Shown here: one piece after another, positions 47,356 to 59,400 of the stretch
Layout of the letters: each line of letters starts with the position of its first letter
Position numbering within the stretch: the stretch's first letter is position 1
Source of the DNA: Triticum aestivum
Taxonomy: Eukaryota; Streptophyta; Magnoliopsida; Poales; Poaceae
DNA length: 64,000 bases
Assembly (NCBI RefSeq): GCF_018294505.1
Contig: NC_057801.1
Span: 196,589,183 to 196,653,182 of the forward strand
Direction of reading: 5' to 3'
The notes under the pieces: model-generated
What the model was told of the DNA's origin: nothing
Databases searched by the model: none
Seen by the model: the letters and a program-made list of their open reading frames with translations, nothing else
Position numbers and translations under genes: made by a program

Positions 47356-48204
47356 CTAGGTATTGTCATCTTTGGTATGCAATTCTTTTCTCATCAAATT
47401 CTCCAAAACTCGTCTGAACAAATCTATCCTTTCCTTTATTTCCCTTCTAGTAGGTGAACCCAAATCATGAAAAGGACTTTGATTAGTTATTTTGACATTC
47501 ATAAACCCATAATCAGGATCATCGCCATAAATATCATCATAAAGAACACGAACCTCATTTTTTACGGGTTCCTTCCTCATCTTATTCAACCAATCCCTAT
47601 TGAATCCCACATGAATACCCCTTGTAATCCAATCAAATTCCTCATAGGCCTCAAGGTACAAAGATTGAGAGATTTCTGAATAGGGAACTCTCCTCCTAAG
47701 GTTTTCACTATAAGATTGATAATCCCTAGATCCCAAACTACGCATAGTTTCTTTGTCATGGAGGATATCTTCAATTGGAGGGTGTTCAACATCTTTTTTA
47801 CAGAAAGAAAAAATATCCCTAGCTTCTTGTATTATAAAATCGAATTCACGCATAAGAATAACAATGGCAATCTTTTTAGCTATAGGATGATTAATGTTGG
47901 GAAGTTCGTAAAACACTTTTTGCAAAGCAGGATGAATGTGCCCAAATTTTCTCTCTAGTTTCTCAAGAAGCATAACAATGGCATCCGCATAACAATTTGT
48001 ATCGATAACATTTTTTTTATTAAGAGGCATAGATCCCGTGCAATCAAAGAATTCTTGAATAACACGTTTTCCAATAATATTACCATCGCCCACTCGAAAA
48101 GTGTTTGCTTTGTAATTAGGAGGATTTTCAGTTTCATGATCCAAAGAACAAGATCCAAGTTTTTCTTCAAGATGTTCAATGATACCCTCCCCAGATTCAG
48201 ACAT
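47356..48204 (-). CDS. Single ORF of the Sabrina-like element (282 aa, unknown)
   Basis: The preferred start is ATG 48204 (MSESGEGIIEHLEEKLGS); an upstream in-frame extension to 48228 uses a non-ATG codon. The product is soluble and mixed charge, with stretches FFDCTGSMPLNKKNVIDTNC, AIVMLLEKLERKFGHIHPAL, HPIAKKIAIVILMREFDFII and EAYEEFDWITRGIHVGFNRD. There is no Gag zinc knuckle and no catalytic motif. It sits immediately after the PBS, where gag would be. The frame is intact in a non-autonomous element, suggesting either recent activity or selection. Function unknown. Confidence 0.65.
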   Translation of the reverse strand: MSESGEGIIEHLEEKLGSCSLDHETENPPNYKANTFRVGDGNIIGKRVIQEFFDCTGSMPLNKKNVIDTNCYADAIVMLLEKLERKFGHIHPALQKVFYELPNINHPIAKKIAIVILMREFDFIIQEARDIFSFCKKDVEHPPIEDILHDKETMRSLGSRDYQSYSENLRRRVPYSEISQSLYLEAYEEFDWITRGIHVGFNRDWLNKMRKEPVKNEVRVLYDDIYGDDPDYGFMNVKITNQSPFHDLGSPTRREIKERIDLFRRVLENLMRKELHTKDDNT

Positions 48205-48411
48205 GGTGGCAACAAACCAATCTAGCAAACGAGCAGACCGAAAGTGAACGAAAAAGACGGATGGAAGAGGAGCGAAGAAAAGGGCGAATCTTTTTCGAAA
48301 ATTGTTTTAGAAGTGGGGGAGAGGAAAATGAGAGGCGAATGGCGAATAATATAATGCAAGAGATGAGAGTTTTACGATGGGTACTTGGTATGTCTTGACT
48401 TGCCGTAGATC

Positions 48412-48429
48412 TCCCCGGCAACGGCGCCA
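48412..48429 (-). other. Primer-binding site, tRNA-Asp type
   Basis: Minus-strand TGGCGCCGTTGCCGGGGA, 11 nt from the 5' LTR; the standard Athila-lineage PBS. Confidence 0.9.
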
Positions 48430-48440
48430 GAAATTCTTCC

Positions 48441-49985
48441 TGCTACTTCTTGAGCATGTGTTGGTTTTCCTTGAAGAGGAAAGGGTGATGCAGCAAAGTA
48501 GAAATAAGTATTTCCCTCAGTTTGAGAACCAAGGTATCAATCCAGTAGGAGACAATGCACAAATCACCAAGACCTGAACAAACAATCAAACAAACTTGCA
48601 CCCAACGCGACAAAGGGGTTGTCAATCCCTTCACGGTTACTTGCCAAAGTGAGATCTGATAGAGATAGATAGATGATAAAGTAAATATTTTTGGTATTTC
48701 TGGTTTCTAGATCAGAAAGTAAAAGATTGCAAAATAGTAGATTGGAAACTTATATGATGGAAAATAGACCCGGGGGCCATAGGTTTCACTAGTGGCTTCT
48801 CTCATTAAGGCAAATAATACGGTGGGTGAACAAATTGTTGTCGAGCAATTGATAGAAAAGCGCATAGTTATGACGATAACTAAGGCAATGATCATGAATA
48901 TAGGCATCACGTCCGTGTCAAGTAGACCGAAACGATTCTGCATCTACTACTATTACTCCACACATCGACCGCTATCCAGCATGCATCTAGAGTATTAAGT
49001 TCATAAAGAACGGAGTAACGCATTAAGTAAGATGACATGATGTAGAGGAATTAACTCAAGCAATATGATCAAAACCCCATTTTTTATCCTCGATGGCAAC
49101 AATACAATATGTGCCTTGCTGCCCCTACTGTCACTGGGAAAGGACACTGCAAGATTAAACCCAAAGCTAAGCACTTCTCCCATTGCAAGAAAAACCAATC
49201 TAGTTGGCCAAACCAAACCGATAATTCGAAGAGACTCGAAAGATATCAAATCATGCATATAAGAATTCAGAGATGATTCAAATAATATTCATAGATAAGT
49301 TGATCATAAATCCACAATTCATCGAATCTCGACAAACACAACGCAAAAGAAGATTACATCGGATAGATCTCCAAGAACATCGAGGAGAACATGGTATTGC
49401 GAAGCAAAGAGAGAGAAGAAGCCATCTAGCTACTAGCTACGGACCCGTAGGTCTGAGGTAAACCACTCACGCTTCATTAGAAGGGCAATAGAGTTGATGT
49501 ATAAGCCCTCCATGATCGAATCCCCCTCCGGCAGGGTGCCAGAAAAGGTCCCTAGATGGGATCTCATGTGTACAGAAGGTTGCTGCGGCGAAAAAGTGTT
49601 TTCGTGGATGTTTCTGGTGTTTTGGGGATATATGGGAATATATAGGCGAAAGAATTAGGTCAAGAGGGTCACGGGGGGCCCACAAGGGTGGGAGGCGCGC
49701 TCTCCGTCCTTGTAGCCGCCTCGTGGCTCCTCCGACTTCATCTCCAAGTCTCCTGGTTGTTTTCTGGTCCATGAAAAATCATCGTGATGGTTTCATTCCG
49801 TTTGGTATTCCTTTTCTGCGAAGCTCAAAAACAAGGAAAAAATAGAAACTGGCATGGGGCTCTAGGTTAATAGGTTAGTCCCAAAAATAATATAAAATAA
49901 CATATTAATGCATATAAAACATCCAAGACAGATAATATAATAGCATGGAACAATAAATAATTATAGATAAGTTGGAGATGTATCA
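48441..49985 (-). repeat. 5' LTR of the Sabrina-like element
   Basis: Direct repeat of 43141-44698 with scattered substitutions and small indels; terminal base pairs TG...CA and flanking TGGAC. Confidence 0.92.
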
Positions 49986-49990
49986 TGGAC

Positions 49991-51078
49991 CACCCCACCG
50001 ACCACCGAAGCGCAAACGACGCCGATCTTGAGTCATCGGTGTCGTTGCCCCTCCAACTCCGGCGACCTAGCCGCCCGTGAGCTCCAGATCCACCCACAAC
50101 ATCCATCTGCACAACAACAACCATGATTAGATCCATTTAAAACCGAAATGGTACACGCCCGTAGCCGTCCATCTCAGATCCAACAGCCACATTTTAACTT
50201 AAAACGGAATAGGTACGGGCCAACCAGAGACTGCCATGTAGCCAACCTTATCGAAAACATTATCCACTTGTTTTCTATTAAATTGAATTAAATTGCAACT
50301 TTCTGTTAAACACTCATAACTAATTATCTACTAATCCAAATTGAGTGATTCTTTCTAAAAATCTTTCCTTATGAAATCTACTTTCACCCTGTCCGGAAAC
50401 ATTTCACATTGGAGTAATTTAAAAGTCGAATTCAAACAGAATGAATTCAAACTTAAAATGGGCACAACTTGCATTTTATAAATCCAAATTAAAGATTATT
50501 TTTGCAACTTGAACCTATTGAAACATACTTTCACCTCAGAATACTTAGGTTCAAATTTGAATAATTTAAAAATATATTCTGAATAGAATACAATATAGTT
50601 GGAATTTAAATGGAAATAAATCCTAATTAAGTTTATTTTTGAAATAAAAATTGTTTAAGAAAACAATTAGGGTACAAATGAGTTATGAAACTATAATATG
50701 AGTTTACTAAATATTTTGGATTATTATTTGAAATTAGGAAATTCAAATAACATTTGAATTCAATTCAAACATAGTCAAAATATAACAATGAAACCGTAGG
50801 TTTAACTTGAAGAGAACAAATGTAATATGATGTAGTGAATTGAATTAAATCTAGCAAATCATTCTTGGAGTTAATAATTGATTGGAGGGAAGGATTCACT
50901 AAAATTAATTCAAATGTAGTTTGAAAACTACTTGCACATAACAAATCAAATGGTTCACATTTGACTTTAGCCAAACTAAAACCAAATGAATAAACTAAGG
51001 AAATTATATTGGATCTATAAATGTTTTGGTTTAAACTAAAGATCAAATGAATAAACCTTAGCAACCACTTTGGACTGG
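49991..51078 (+). repeat. LTR A, right part, and AT-rich continuation
   Basis: GC-rich sequence to about 50150 continues LTR A across the Sabrina-like insertion. About 900 bp of very AT-rich DNA rich in TTCAAAT/ATTTGAA words follows. The inner end of LTR A is not identified, so part of this may belong to the element interior. Confidence 0.45.
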
Positions 51079-52020
51079 TGTCACAACCTTAGATTAGTTG
51101 TTTGTAATTAGTTGCATAAGTGAGCATCACGCATCATATTTAAGTTCAAGAAATTGAATCGAGGAAATTTGAATCCTCAAAATTTAAATAAAGGGCAAAG
51201 AACCCTAAAAATTGCATTCAATGAAACCAAAATGCTCTTCATTGATGTTTGATATTTTTGGCATGGGATTTCATCCAAACCAGAAACAATGAACATCTTT
51301 AAAAAAAATTGGGATTTGAATTTAAATCACAATTGTCTTTGAATTTGGATTATATTCATAATATATAGAATATAATTCCAAATATCTCTGAATTAATTCA
51401 TGTGCATTTGAAGAAGTCCATAAAAGTAACATGAGTTTATTCAAAAGAGTTTGGTACTTTTTGCATTTGTTTTGATTCAAAACAGATAAATAAATAAAAC
51501 AAAACATAGGAAAAAAGAAAAGCAGATAGAGGGAAGGCCTACCTAGCAGCCAACTGGCCAGCCTAGCATTGCGCTGGCCCGTGCCAGTCATCTTCAACCT
51601 CAGCCAGTAGGCAGAGGCGAGACCGCGCATGGCGCACGCACGCGCACCATGCCACCAGCAGCCTACCTACCTCATCAACATCGCAGATAAGCGTTTGGCT
51701 GCCATCCCGCTAGAGCTGACCGCCTCGCCACTTTTTCCCTCACCCTCTCTTGCTTGTTCTTCCCCACGGTCGAGCCCGCCGTGAGCCCGCTGTCACCGTT
51801 CGCGTAGCCACAACCACCGCCCCGCCTCTCTGTCGTGTCTATAAGAATCGAACCGACATCCTCTTCCTCTTCGACAAGCTACGCGATGCCAGGAGCCCTG
51901 CAGTGTCGTCCCCTCTAGGCCTCCTACCGAGGCCACTGACCTGCCAATCGACCCTGCTGTGAGCTCCTCTTCGTTTCCCCCGTTCTTCCTTCGTCAATTT
52001 CGTCCTCTAGCTGTGTTTGC
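51079..52020 (+). repeat. Gypsy LTR B, 5' part (plus orientation)
   Basis: Begins TGTCACAACCTTAG, then AT-rich to 51520, then GC-rich with CCGCCCCGCCTCTC and TGTCTATAAGAATC (TATA-like, 51836-51848). It is cut at 52020 by the next LTR. The start resembles long-LTR (LARD-type) Triticeae elements from memory. Confidence 0.55.
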
Positions 52021-53153
52021 TGATACATCTCCAATGTATCTATAATTTTTTTATTTTTTTGTGCTATTATAGTATCAATCTTGGATATCTTATATGCAAT
52101 TATGTGCTATTTTATATCATTTTCTGGGACTAACCTATTAACCTAGTGCCAAGTGTGAGTTGTTGTTTTTATTAACTATTTTTGGTCTTCCAGGAAATTA
52201 GTACCAAACAGAGTCCAAATGCTAAGAAACTTTTTGATGTTTTTTATGGACAAGAGAGACCCTAGAAGCTTTGGGAGGAGACCAGAAGGCAAACATGGAG
52301 ACGACAAAGCCCTGGGCGCGCTCTGATGCCTTATGGGCCCCTCATTGCTCCATCTGACATATTTCCACTTCTATAAATTCTCAAATATTGGAAAACCAAC
52401 AGAGAGCCACCCGAAACACTTTTTCCGTCGCTGCAAGTCTCTGTTCTTCCACGGTCCCATCTGGAGACCTTTTTGGGTACCCTTCCGAAGGGGGTATCAA
52501 TCACAGAGGGTTTCTACATCAACCTTACGGCCTTCCAATGATGCGTGAGTAGTTCACCACAGACCTACGAGCCCATAGCTGGTACTAGATGGCTTCTTCT
52601 CTCTCTTTGATCTTCAATACCATGTTCTCCTCGATCTTCTTGGAGTTTTATTCGATGTAACCTTCTTTTGCGGTGTGTTTGTTGGGATCAGATGAATTAT
52701 AGGTTTATGAACTTAATATTTATGAATATTAAAGGAGTATTTTCTGAACTTTATTATTCATGATTTTTAAAGCTTTGTATTTCTCTCTGATCTATCCATT
52801 TGGTTTGGCCAACTAGATTGATTTATCTTGCAATGGGGGAGGTGCTTTGTAATGGGTTAAATATTGCGTTTCTCTATATCCCAGTGAAAAAGTAGGGGAC
52901 AAGACACATATTTGTAGTGTTGCCATTAAGGGAAAAACGACGAGGTTTATTCATATTGATTGGATTTACTTTGTCTACATCATGTCATCTTACTTAAGGT
53001 GTTACTCTGTTTTATACTTAATACCATAGATGCATGCTGGATAGTGGTCAATTGGTGGAGTAATAGTAGTAAATGCAGACAGGAGTCGGTCTACTTGTCT
53101 CAGACATGATGCCTATATACATGATAATTGCCTTGAATATCATCATAACTATG
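52021..53153 (+). repeat. Sabrina-like LTR C, truncated (plus orientation)
   Basis: Begins TGATACATCTCCAATGTATC and continues with typical blocks (GGGACTAACCTATTAACC, TGCATGCTGGATAG, GTCGGTCTACTTGTCTCAG). These match the reverse complement of the LTRs at 43141 and 48441, so it is the same family in opposite orientation and more diverged. It stops at 53153 where LTR D begins. Confidence 0.8.
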
Positions 53154-53772
53154 TGTTGGGGATATAATCCCATGGTGTGACCCGCCCAGGAGGGGTCGGG
53201 TTACACTATTGGCAACTCATAGGTGACAGCCTAAATAGGCCCAAGAAGATATGAAGACTGGAGGCAGCTTACAAGGCAAGCCTGTTGAAGGCCCAAGACC
53301 CGAAGGGAGTACTTTAACCCAGAGATGTGAGTTGCCCGATGGTTACTTGATTAGCAAGGCAACATGACTTAGAACCCGAGTTGGACGCGTTGTGTAATCC
53401 GACTTGGACTCTTGTAAGACCAGGGCCTCGACCTATGCATATAAAGGCGAGACCCTGTGGCGGGTTAACTCAAGTAACGATCAATCGATAGCTAGGTCAA
53501 GCGATTCCACTCCCTTGTAATCGATACTCAAGCAATATCAACAAGATCAGGAGTAGGCTTTTAACTCATTAGTAAGGGGCCGAACCTGGGTAAATTTTGG
53601 TTCCTTTGTCCGCTCAACCCCTTCAAGCTAACCTTCGTTGCGATGGCTCCACACCTAAGTCCTTTCACAAGGGCATCTCCTGTGACAAAACCACGACAGT
53701 TGGCGCCCACCATGGGGCCAGCACGATGATTTCGAGTTCTTGAAGGGCAATTTCCCAGGGATTGAGGGATAC
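53154..53772 (+). mobile_element. Tat-type gypsy element D: 5' LTR, PBS and start of interior
   Basis: LTR 53154-53698 runs TGTTGGGGATATAATCCC ... CCACGACA and has a TATA-like CATATAAAGG (53439-53448). The PBS-like TTGGCGCCCACCATGGGG starts at 53700, the form used by Tat-lineage grass elements. Only about 75 bp of interior remain before element E interrupts it. Confidence 0.75.
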
Positions 53773-54407
53773 TGTCCGTGGAAACGACAACTATGGGATC
53801 ACGGGAATCCCTACTATGGTTGCGGGGCGCGGGGTCGTGAGAAGAGCGGGATCAGCAATCAGCACAAGCACACGGGTTTTTACCCAGGTTCGAGCCACAG
53901 AGACACGTAACACCCTAGTCCTGCTTTGATGTGTATATCGGTGTTCTTGGAGTTCTTGAGCTAGCTACGATGAGTGTAAGTTGTCCTAGGGTCCGAATCC
54001 TTCTCCTGGATGCCTCGGGCCTCCTTTTATAACCAAGGGGATCGCCACAATGGCACATAGGAGGTAGCATCGGTGTATAGCGGCTAAGCTTATCGCTTAG
54101 CCATTATAGGACAAGACGCATTTAATGCGCCCCTTAAGTGTCCCCCTCACTTTACCGCCGCCTCGCCTTGCTTCGACACGCGCCCAGGCCAGCGAGGCGG
54201 TCAGCGCCATGTAGGCTGGCAGGCTGCTGAGGTGGCGTGGTGGTAGGGCCTTCACGAAGGTTTTCATGCCACCACGTAGGCATGCACTGGGTTGGCTTGG
54301 AAGCCTCATGTCGACATGGAGGTGCCTGCCTAGCAGGTGGGCTGGCAGCTGCATGGGAGCGGTGGTGGAAACTTGGCGGGCGTGGGCCCGGCTGTGGCCC
54401 CGCGGAT

Positions 54408-54745
54408 GTCCTTGACAAGGGCCTTGCCGGGGCCCCGAGAAGGGTCTTGCCGTGGCGTTGTGGTCGTCCCCGACAAGGATCTTGCCGGAGGTCTTGTGGG
54501 TTTTTCGGCAAGGATCTCACCGAGGTTCATCATCTTCTAATCCTCATCTGATTTGGAGTATTCATGATCTTCACAAAGATCTGCATGCCATCATGGAGGC
54601 GCCTCCCGAGCCTTGGTCCCAACGTGGTTGGTGGTGCTGGAAAACCTGGGGCTCAAGGGTGGCGCGCTCTGCTGGCATTGGGAAAGTTGCCCCGACAAGG
54701 TCCTTGCCGGGGCTGTAGGGGCCGTCCGGCAAGGGTCTTGCCAGG
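54408..54745. repeat. Dispersed CTTGCCGG/CCGGCAAG motif cluster in LTR E
   Basis: At least six half- or full-inverted units of the type CGACAAGGnnCTTGCCGG occur at 54411-54432, 54442-54453, 54470-54488, 54506-54523, 54693-54711 and 54726-54742. Confidence 0.75.
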
Positions 54746-54927
54746 GGAACCCACCTCGCCCTCTTGCTCTTCGTGTCTCTGTGTCGGCGGCGCTTTGACC
54801 ATCTTGCGGCGCCTCCTTCCCTTGCCTTGCCAAATGTGGCCTTGGGCGTGGCTCTAACTGCCCGTGCACGGGTAGAGGGGTGCAGAGTATAACCCCTACT
54901 TCTGCACACCGACAGGAGCCCCCGGGC

Positions 54928-55403
54928 CTGGGCCACAAATAAGCGCGACACGTTGTTTGGCTAGGCTCAGAATGGTGCGCGGGCAGGCAGGGCCGGTTTT
55001 AACCGTGGTAACCCTTCGTCTGCTGCGCTTCCCCAAGATTCGCATTGAATGCATGACGTGGGGATCGCGCGTGGGGTGACTGAAGCTTGCTTGCGTCACC
55101 CTGTGGTGAATAGTAAAGAGGCGGCTTGCGTGTCTCTTCAAGACTGCGGGGCCGCTGCTCATTTACATTTTCTTCTTCGGAACCGCCGTTCCACGTGTCC
55201 CACCACGCCCGCCCCTTGTGCCACGTACGCCGCATGCACGGCGCAGGGCAGGCGACAGGCGCACGGAATACGGGAAGACGTGCGCGTGTGGGTTGATACC
55301 CACGCGCCTTCAATTGGGCGGGGAGGGCGATTGACGGCCTCACCCTCTGTCACCTTAATGAGCTGGATTGGCTGAGAGGGGCAGCCGAGCCCTGACCCCG
55401 CCC
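54928..55403. other. Non-coding interior of element E and upstream flank of its antisense gene
   Basis: GC-rich. It contains an ATTGG (reverse CCAAT) near 55364 upstream of the TATA-like site. No supported ORF. Confidence 0.4.
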
Positions 55404-55412
55404 CTTTATAAG
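55404..55412 (+). promoter_or_regulatory. TATA-like box of the antisense gene in element E
   Basis: TTTATAAGG on the plus strand, about 80 bp before the ATG at 55492 and preceded by GC-rich CCCCGCCCC. Orientation is opposite to element E. Confidence 0.5.
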
Positions 55413-55491
55413 GAGGGGAGCAGGAGGGACGACACCCCTCAGCCCTTCGCCATCCGCCTCTCCCCATCCTTGCTTCTTCCTCCTTTTTTCC

Positions 55492-55980
55492 ATGGCGAGA
55501 GGGCGCGCTGATGCTTCAACGGTGGCGGCGAGGGTCTTCGCTCGACAACCCGCCCCTCCCCCACAAGAGCCTGTGGCGGCGGAGCCGGCCACGAGGGGAA
55601 AGGGGAGGGGGAGCGGCCGAGGCCGCCGTGGCGCTCGAGGAAGAGGAGGATGGGGCGGCGCGTCGGCCTCGCCTCCGCCGGTGGTCCCTCTCCCATGGAG
55701 GGCCATGTCGGGGACCAGCCCCGTGAGTTCTTCATGAGGCTGCGCCGGCCGGCGCATCGTCGCCTTTGCCTCCCTACCCCATTCGCTCGGGAAATGGAGC
55801 TTGATCCACCGCAGGCGCTGAGATTGCATTGAGGGACTATGGAAATAGAGGCACATGGGCTAATGTTGATTTCCTAGCTCCTCATGTCATGTATCTTCGT
55901 CGCGGATGGAAAACCTTCGCTCGCATCCACAGCCTGACGACGGAGCTCATTCTCTATTTCGAATTAATGGAGAATGGCCT
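55492..55980 (+). pseudogene. Antisense ORF of element E with B3-like domain, broken
   Basis: The ATG at 55492 opens MARGRADASTVAARVFARQP, then an Arg/Gly-rich segment (RGKGRGSGRGRRGARGRG) and ASPPPVVPLPW. A frame change near 55690 leads to DQPREFFMRLRRPAHRRLCL, PTPFAREMELDPPQALRL, a stop near 55831, another frame disturbance, and then APHVMYLRRGWKTFARIHSL. FF...RLcLP..FA, W.NV and the GW..FAR..L stretch with ILYFELMENGL match the layout of a B3 DNA-binding domain. It is cut at 55980 by element F. The gene runs opposite to the host element. Confidence 0.6.
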
Positions 55981-56462
55981 TGAGGGAGTCCTGGACTAGG
56001 GGGTGTCCGGACAGCCGGACTATCATCGTCCGCCGGACTCCAAGACTACGAAGATACAAGATTGAAGACTCCGTCCCGTGTCCGGATGGGACTTTCCTTG
56101 GCGTGGAAGGCAAGCTTGGCAATACGGATATGTAGATCTCCTACCATTGTAACCGACTCTGTGTAACCCTAGCCTCCTCCAGTGTCTATATAAACCGGAG
56201 GGCTTTAGTCCGTAGGACACAACATACATTACAACAATCATACCATAGGCTAGCTTTAGGGTTTAGCCTCCTTGATCTCGTGGTAGATCCACTCTTGTAC
56301 TACCCATATCATCAGTATTAATCAAGCAGGACGTAGGGTTTTACCTCCATCGAGAGGGCCTGAACCTGGGTAAAACATCGTGTCCCCCGTCTCCTGTTAC
56401 CATCCGCCTAGACGCACAGTTCGGGACCCCCTACCCGAGATCTGCCGGTTTTGACACCGACA
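55981..56462 (+). repeat. 5' LTR of element F (482 bp)
   Basis: TGAGGGAGTCCTGGACTAGG ... TTGACACCGACA. TATA-like TCTATATAAACC at 56185-56196. The LTR has several GTCCGGAT/CCGGAC words. Confidence 0.85.
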
Positions 56463-56488
56463 TTGGTGCTTTCATTGAGAGTTCCTCT

Positions 56489-59400
56489 GTGTCGTCACCG
56501 ATAGGCTCGATGGCATCTTCAACCAACAACGCTGCTCTGGGTGAGACTTTTCTCCCTGGACAGATCTTCGTATTCGGCGGCTTCGCACTGCGGGCTAATT
56601 CGCTTGGCCATCTGGAGCAGATCGAAAGCTACGCCCCTGGCCGTCAGGTCAGATTCGGAAGTCTAAACTTCACGGCCGACGTCCGCGGAGACTTGATCTT
56701 CGACGGGCTCGAGCCACAGCCAAGCGCGCCGCACTGTTACGATGGGCACGATCTAGCTCTGCCGCCGAACAGTGCCTTGGTGGCCGCACACGAATCCGCT
56801 ACGGCTCTTAGTCCGGAGCCGATCGCCCAGATCGAGGATCGGTGGATGGACACCACCTCGGGGGCTTCAACTTCCACGGCGATGGAGCCAAACGCTAATC
56901 TTGTCCCTCGCGAAACTGGTGATTCCGAGGTGCCGGACTCCTTGCCGGACTCCGGACCTCCCACGCCCCTACCAATCGAAACGGATTGGGCGCCGGTTAT
57001 GGAATTCACCGCCGCGGACATCTTCCAATACTCGCCCTTTGGAGACATCCTCAATTCGCTAAAGCATCTCTCATTATTGAGAGAGTCCTAGCCGGACTAT
57101 GGCCAGGATGGTTGGGATATGGACGACGAAGAAATTCAGAGCCCACCCACCACCCACTTTGTAGCCACTATCGACGATCTAACCGACATGCTAGACTACG
57201 ACTCCGAAGACATCGACGCTATGGTTGACGATGCCGGAGACGAACAGGAACCAGCGCCTACAGGGCACTGCAAGACCACCTCGTCATACGACATATACAT
57301 GGTGGACACCCCAAAAGACGGGGACGGTGAAGAAACAACGGAGGAAGATTCTTTAAAGAAACAGCCCAAGCGCCGGCGTCAGCGGCGCCGCTCTAAATCC
57401 CGCCACAGCAAGAATGGAGATTCCGGCACAGGAGATAATAATACCCCAGAAAGTGCCGAAGACAACCCCCTCCAGCAGGACTCAGCGCAGGAGGATGTAG
57501 AAGCAAGCCCTCACAAGAGGGCGGCCGACGAAGAGGCTGAGGATTATAACTATATGCCTCCCTCCGAAGATTAGGCAAGCCTCAACGACGACGAATTCGT
57601 CATGCCCGAGGATCCCGTCGAACAAGAGCATTTTAAACGCAGGCTTATCGCCACGGCAAATAGCCTAAAGAAAAAGTAGCAGCAGCTTCAAGCTGATCAG
57701 GACCTGCTGGCCGATCGATGGACCGAGGTCCTCGCGGCCGTAGAGTATAAACTCGAACGCCCCTCCAAAAGCTACCCAAGACGCAAGCTGCTCCCCGGAT
57801 TAGAGGAGGAAGCATACATACCTCCATCACCAGCGCACGATACGGCTGACCGACCACCCCGTGGTCATGACAGAGAGGCATCCAGGCCCCCAACCAAGAC
57901 CGTACCCCGGCATCGCTCCAAAAGTACGAAGCCAAGAGGGAACGCGCCGGACTTGCGAGATATATTGAAGGACAAAGCAAGGCAATCCAGATCCATCTAC
58001 GGATCACGTGGGCGCCCCACGACCCATGACGAATACCGTCGCGCCGGATACAATAACCCCGGCCGGGCCGAATACAGCAGACAACGCTCCCTCGAGCTGC
58101 ATCGTGATATTGCTCAATACAGAGGCGCCGCACACCCGCTATGCTTCACTGACGAAGTAATGGATCATCAAACCCCTGAAGGGTTTAAACCCGTAAATAT
58201 CGAATCCTACGATGGCACAACAGACCCCGCGGTTTGGATCGAAGATTATCTTCTCCACATCCATATGGCCCGCGGCGACGATCTCCACGCCATCAAGTAT
58301 CTCCCACTCAAGCTTAAAGGACCAGCTCGGCATTGGCTTAACAACTTGCCCGCAGAGTCAATTGGGTGTTGGGAAGACCTGGAAGCCGCATTCCTCGACA
58401 ACTTCCAGGGCACGTATGTGCGACCACCAGATGCCGATGACCTAAGCCACATTATTCAGCAGCTAGACGAATAGGTCAGACAATTCTGGACACGGTTCTT
58501 GACAAAGAAAAACCAAATCGTCGACTGTCCGGATGCAGAGGCCCTTGCAGCCTTCAAACATAACATCCGCGACGAATGGCTAGCCCGGCAGCTGGGACAG
58601 GAAAAGCCGAAATCAATGGCAGCCCTCACATCATTAATGACCCGCTTTTGTGCGGGAGAGGATAGCTGGCTAGCTCGCAGCAACAATCTCCGTAAAAATT
58701 CTGGCAGTCCGGATACCAAGGACAACAACGGCAGGTCACGTCGAAACAAAAACAAACGCCGCATTAACGACGACGATAAAGAGGATACGGCGGTCAACGC
58801 CGGATTCCGAGGCTCTAAACCTGGTCAACGGAAGAAGCCATTCAAAAGAACCACTCCGGGTCCGTCCAATTTGGACCGACTACTCGACCGCTTATGCCAG
58901 ATACATGGCACCCCTGAAAAGCCAGCTAATCACACTAATAGAGATTGCTGGGTGTTCAAGCAGGCAGGTAAGTTAATTGCCGAAAACAATGACAAGGGGC
59001 TAAACAGCGACGACGAGGAGGAGACCCGACCGCCGAACAATAGAGGATAGAAGGGTTTTCCCCCACAAGTGCGGACAGTGAACATGATCTACGCAACCCA
59101 TATACCCAAGAGGGAGAGGAAGCGCGCACTAAGGGACGTCTATGCGATGGAGCCAGTCGCCCCGAAGTTCAATCCATGGTCCTCTTGTCCGATCACTTTT
59201 GATCGAAGAGACCATCCGACCAGCATACGCCATGGCGGATTCGCCGCATTGGTTTTAGACCCAATCGTCGATGGATTTCACCTCACCAGAGTCCTGATGG
59301 ACGGCGGTAGTAGCCTGAACCTGCTTTATCAGGATACAATGCGCAAGATGGGCATAGACCCCTCAAGGATTAAACCTACAAAGACAACCTTTAAAGGTGT

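Larger units (their letters stand above)
43141..49985 (-). mobile_element. Sabrina-like Athila-lineage gypsy, non-autonomous (6845 bp)
   Basis: Two LTRs (43141-44698 and 48441-49985) with TSD TGGAC at 43136-43140 and 49986-49990, a tRNA-Asp PBS and PPT. The interior of 3.7 kb has one ORF (47356-48204) but no RT, RNase H, protease or integrase, so it would depend on a partner element. LTR ends TGCTAC...GTATCA and internal style match Triticeae Sabrina from memory. Confidence 0.9.
53773..55980 (-). mobile_element. Tat-type gypsy element E: 3' LTR and 3' interior
   Basis: On the minus strand the 3' LTR runs from TGTCGGTGTGCAG (54914) to CCACGGACA (53773), 1142 bp, preceded by a purine tract GCCCGGGGGCTCC (54927-54915). 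A TATA-like GGTTATAAAAGG (54034-54023) lies in the LTR. The interior (54928-55980) carries a gene in the opposite direction. The rest of the element is beyond the insertion of element F at 55981. Confidence 0.78.
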
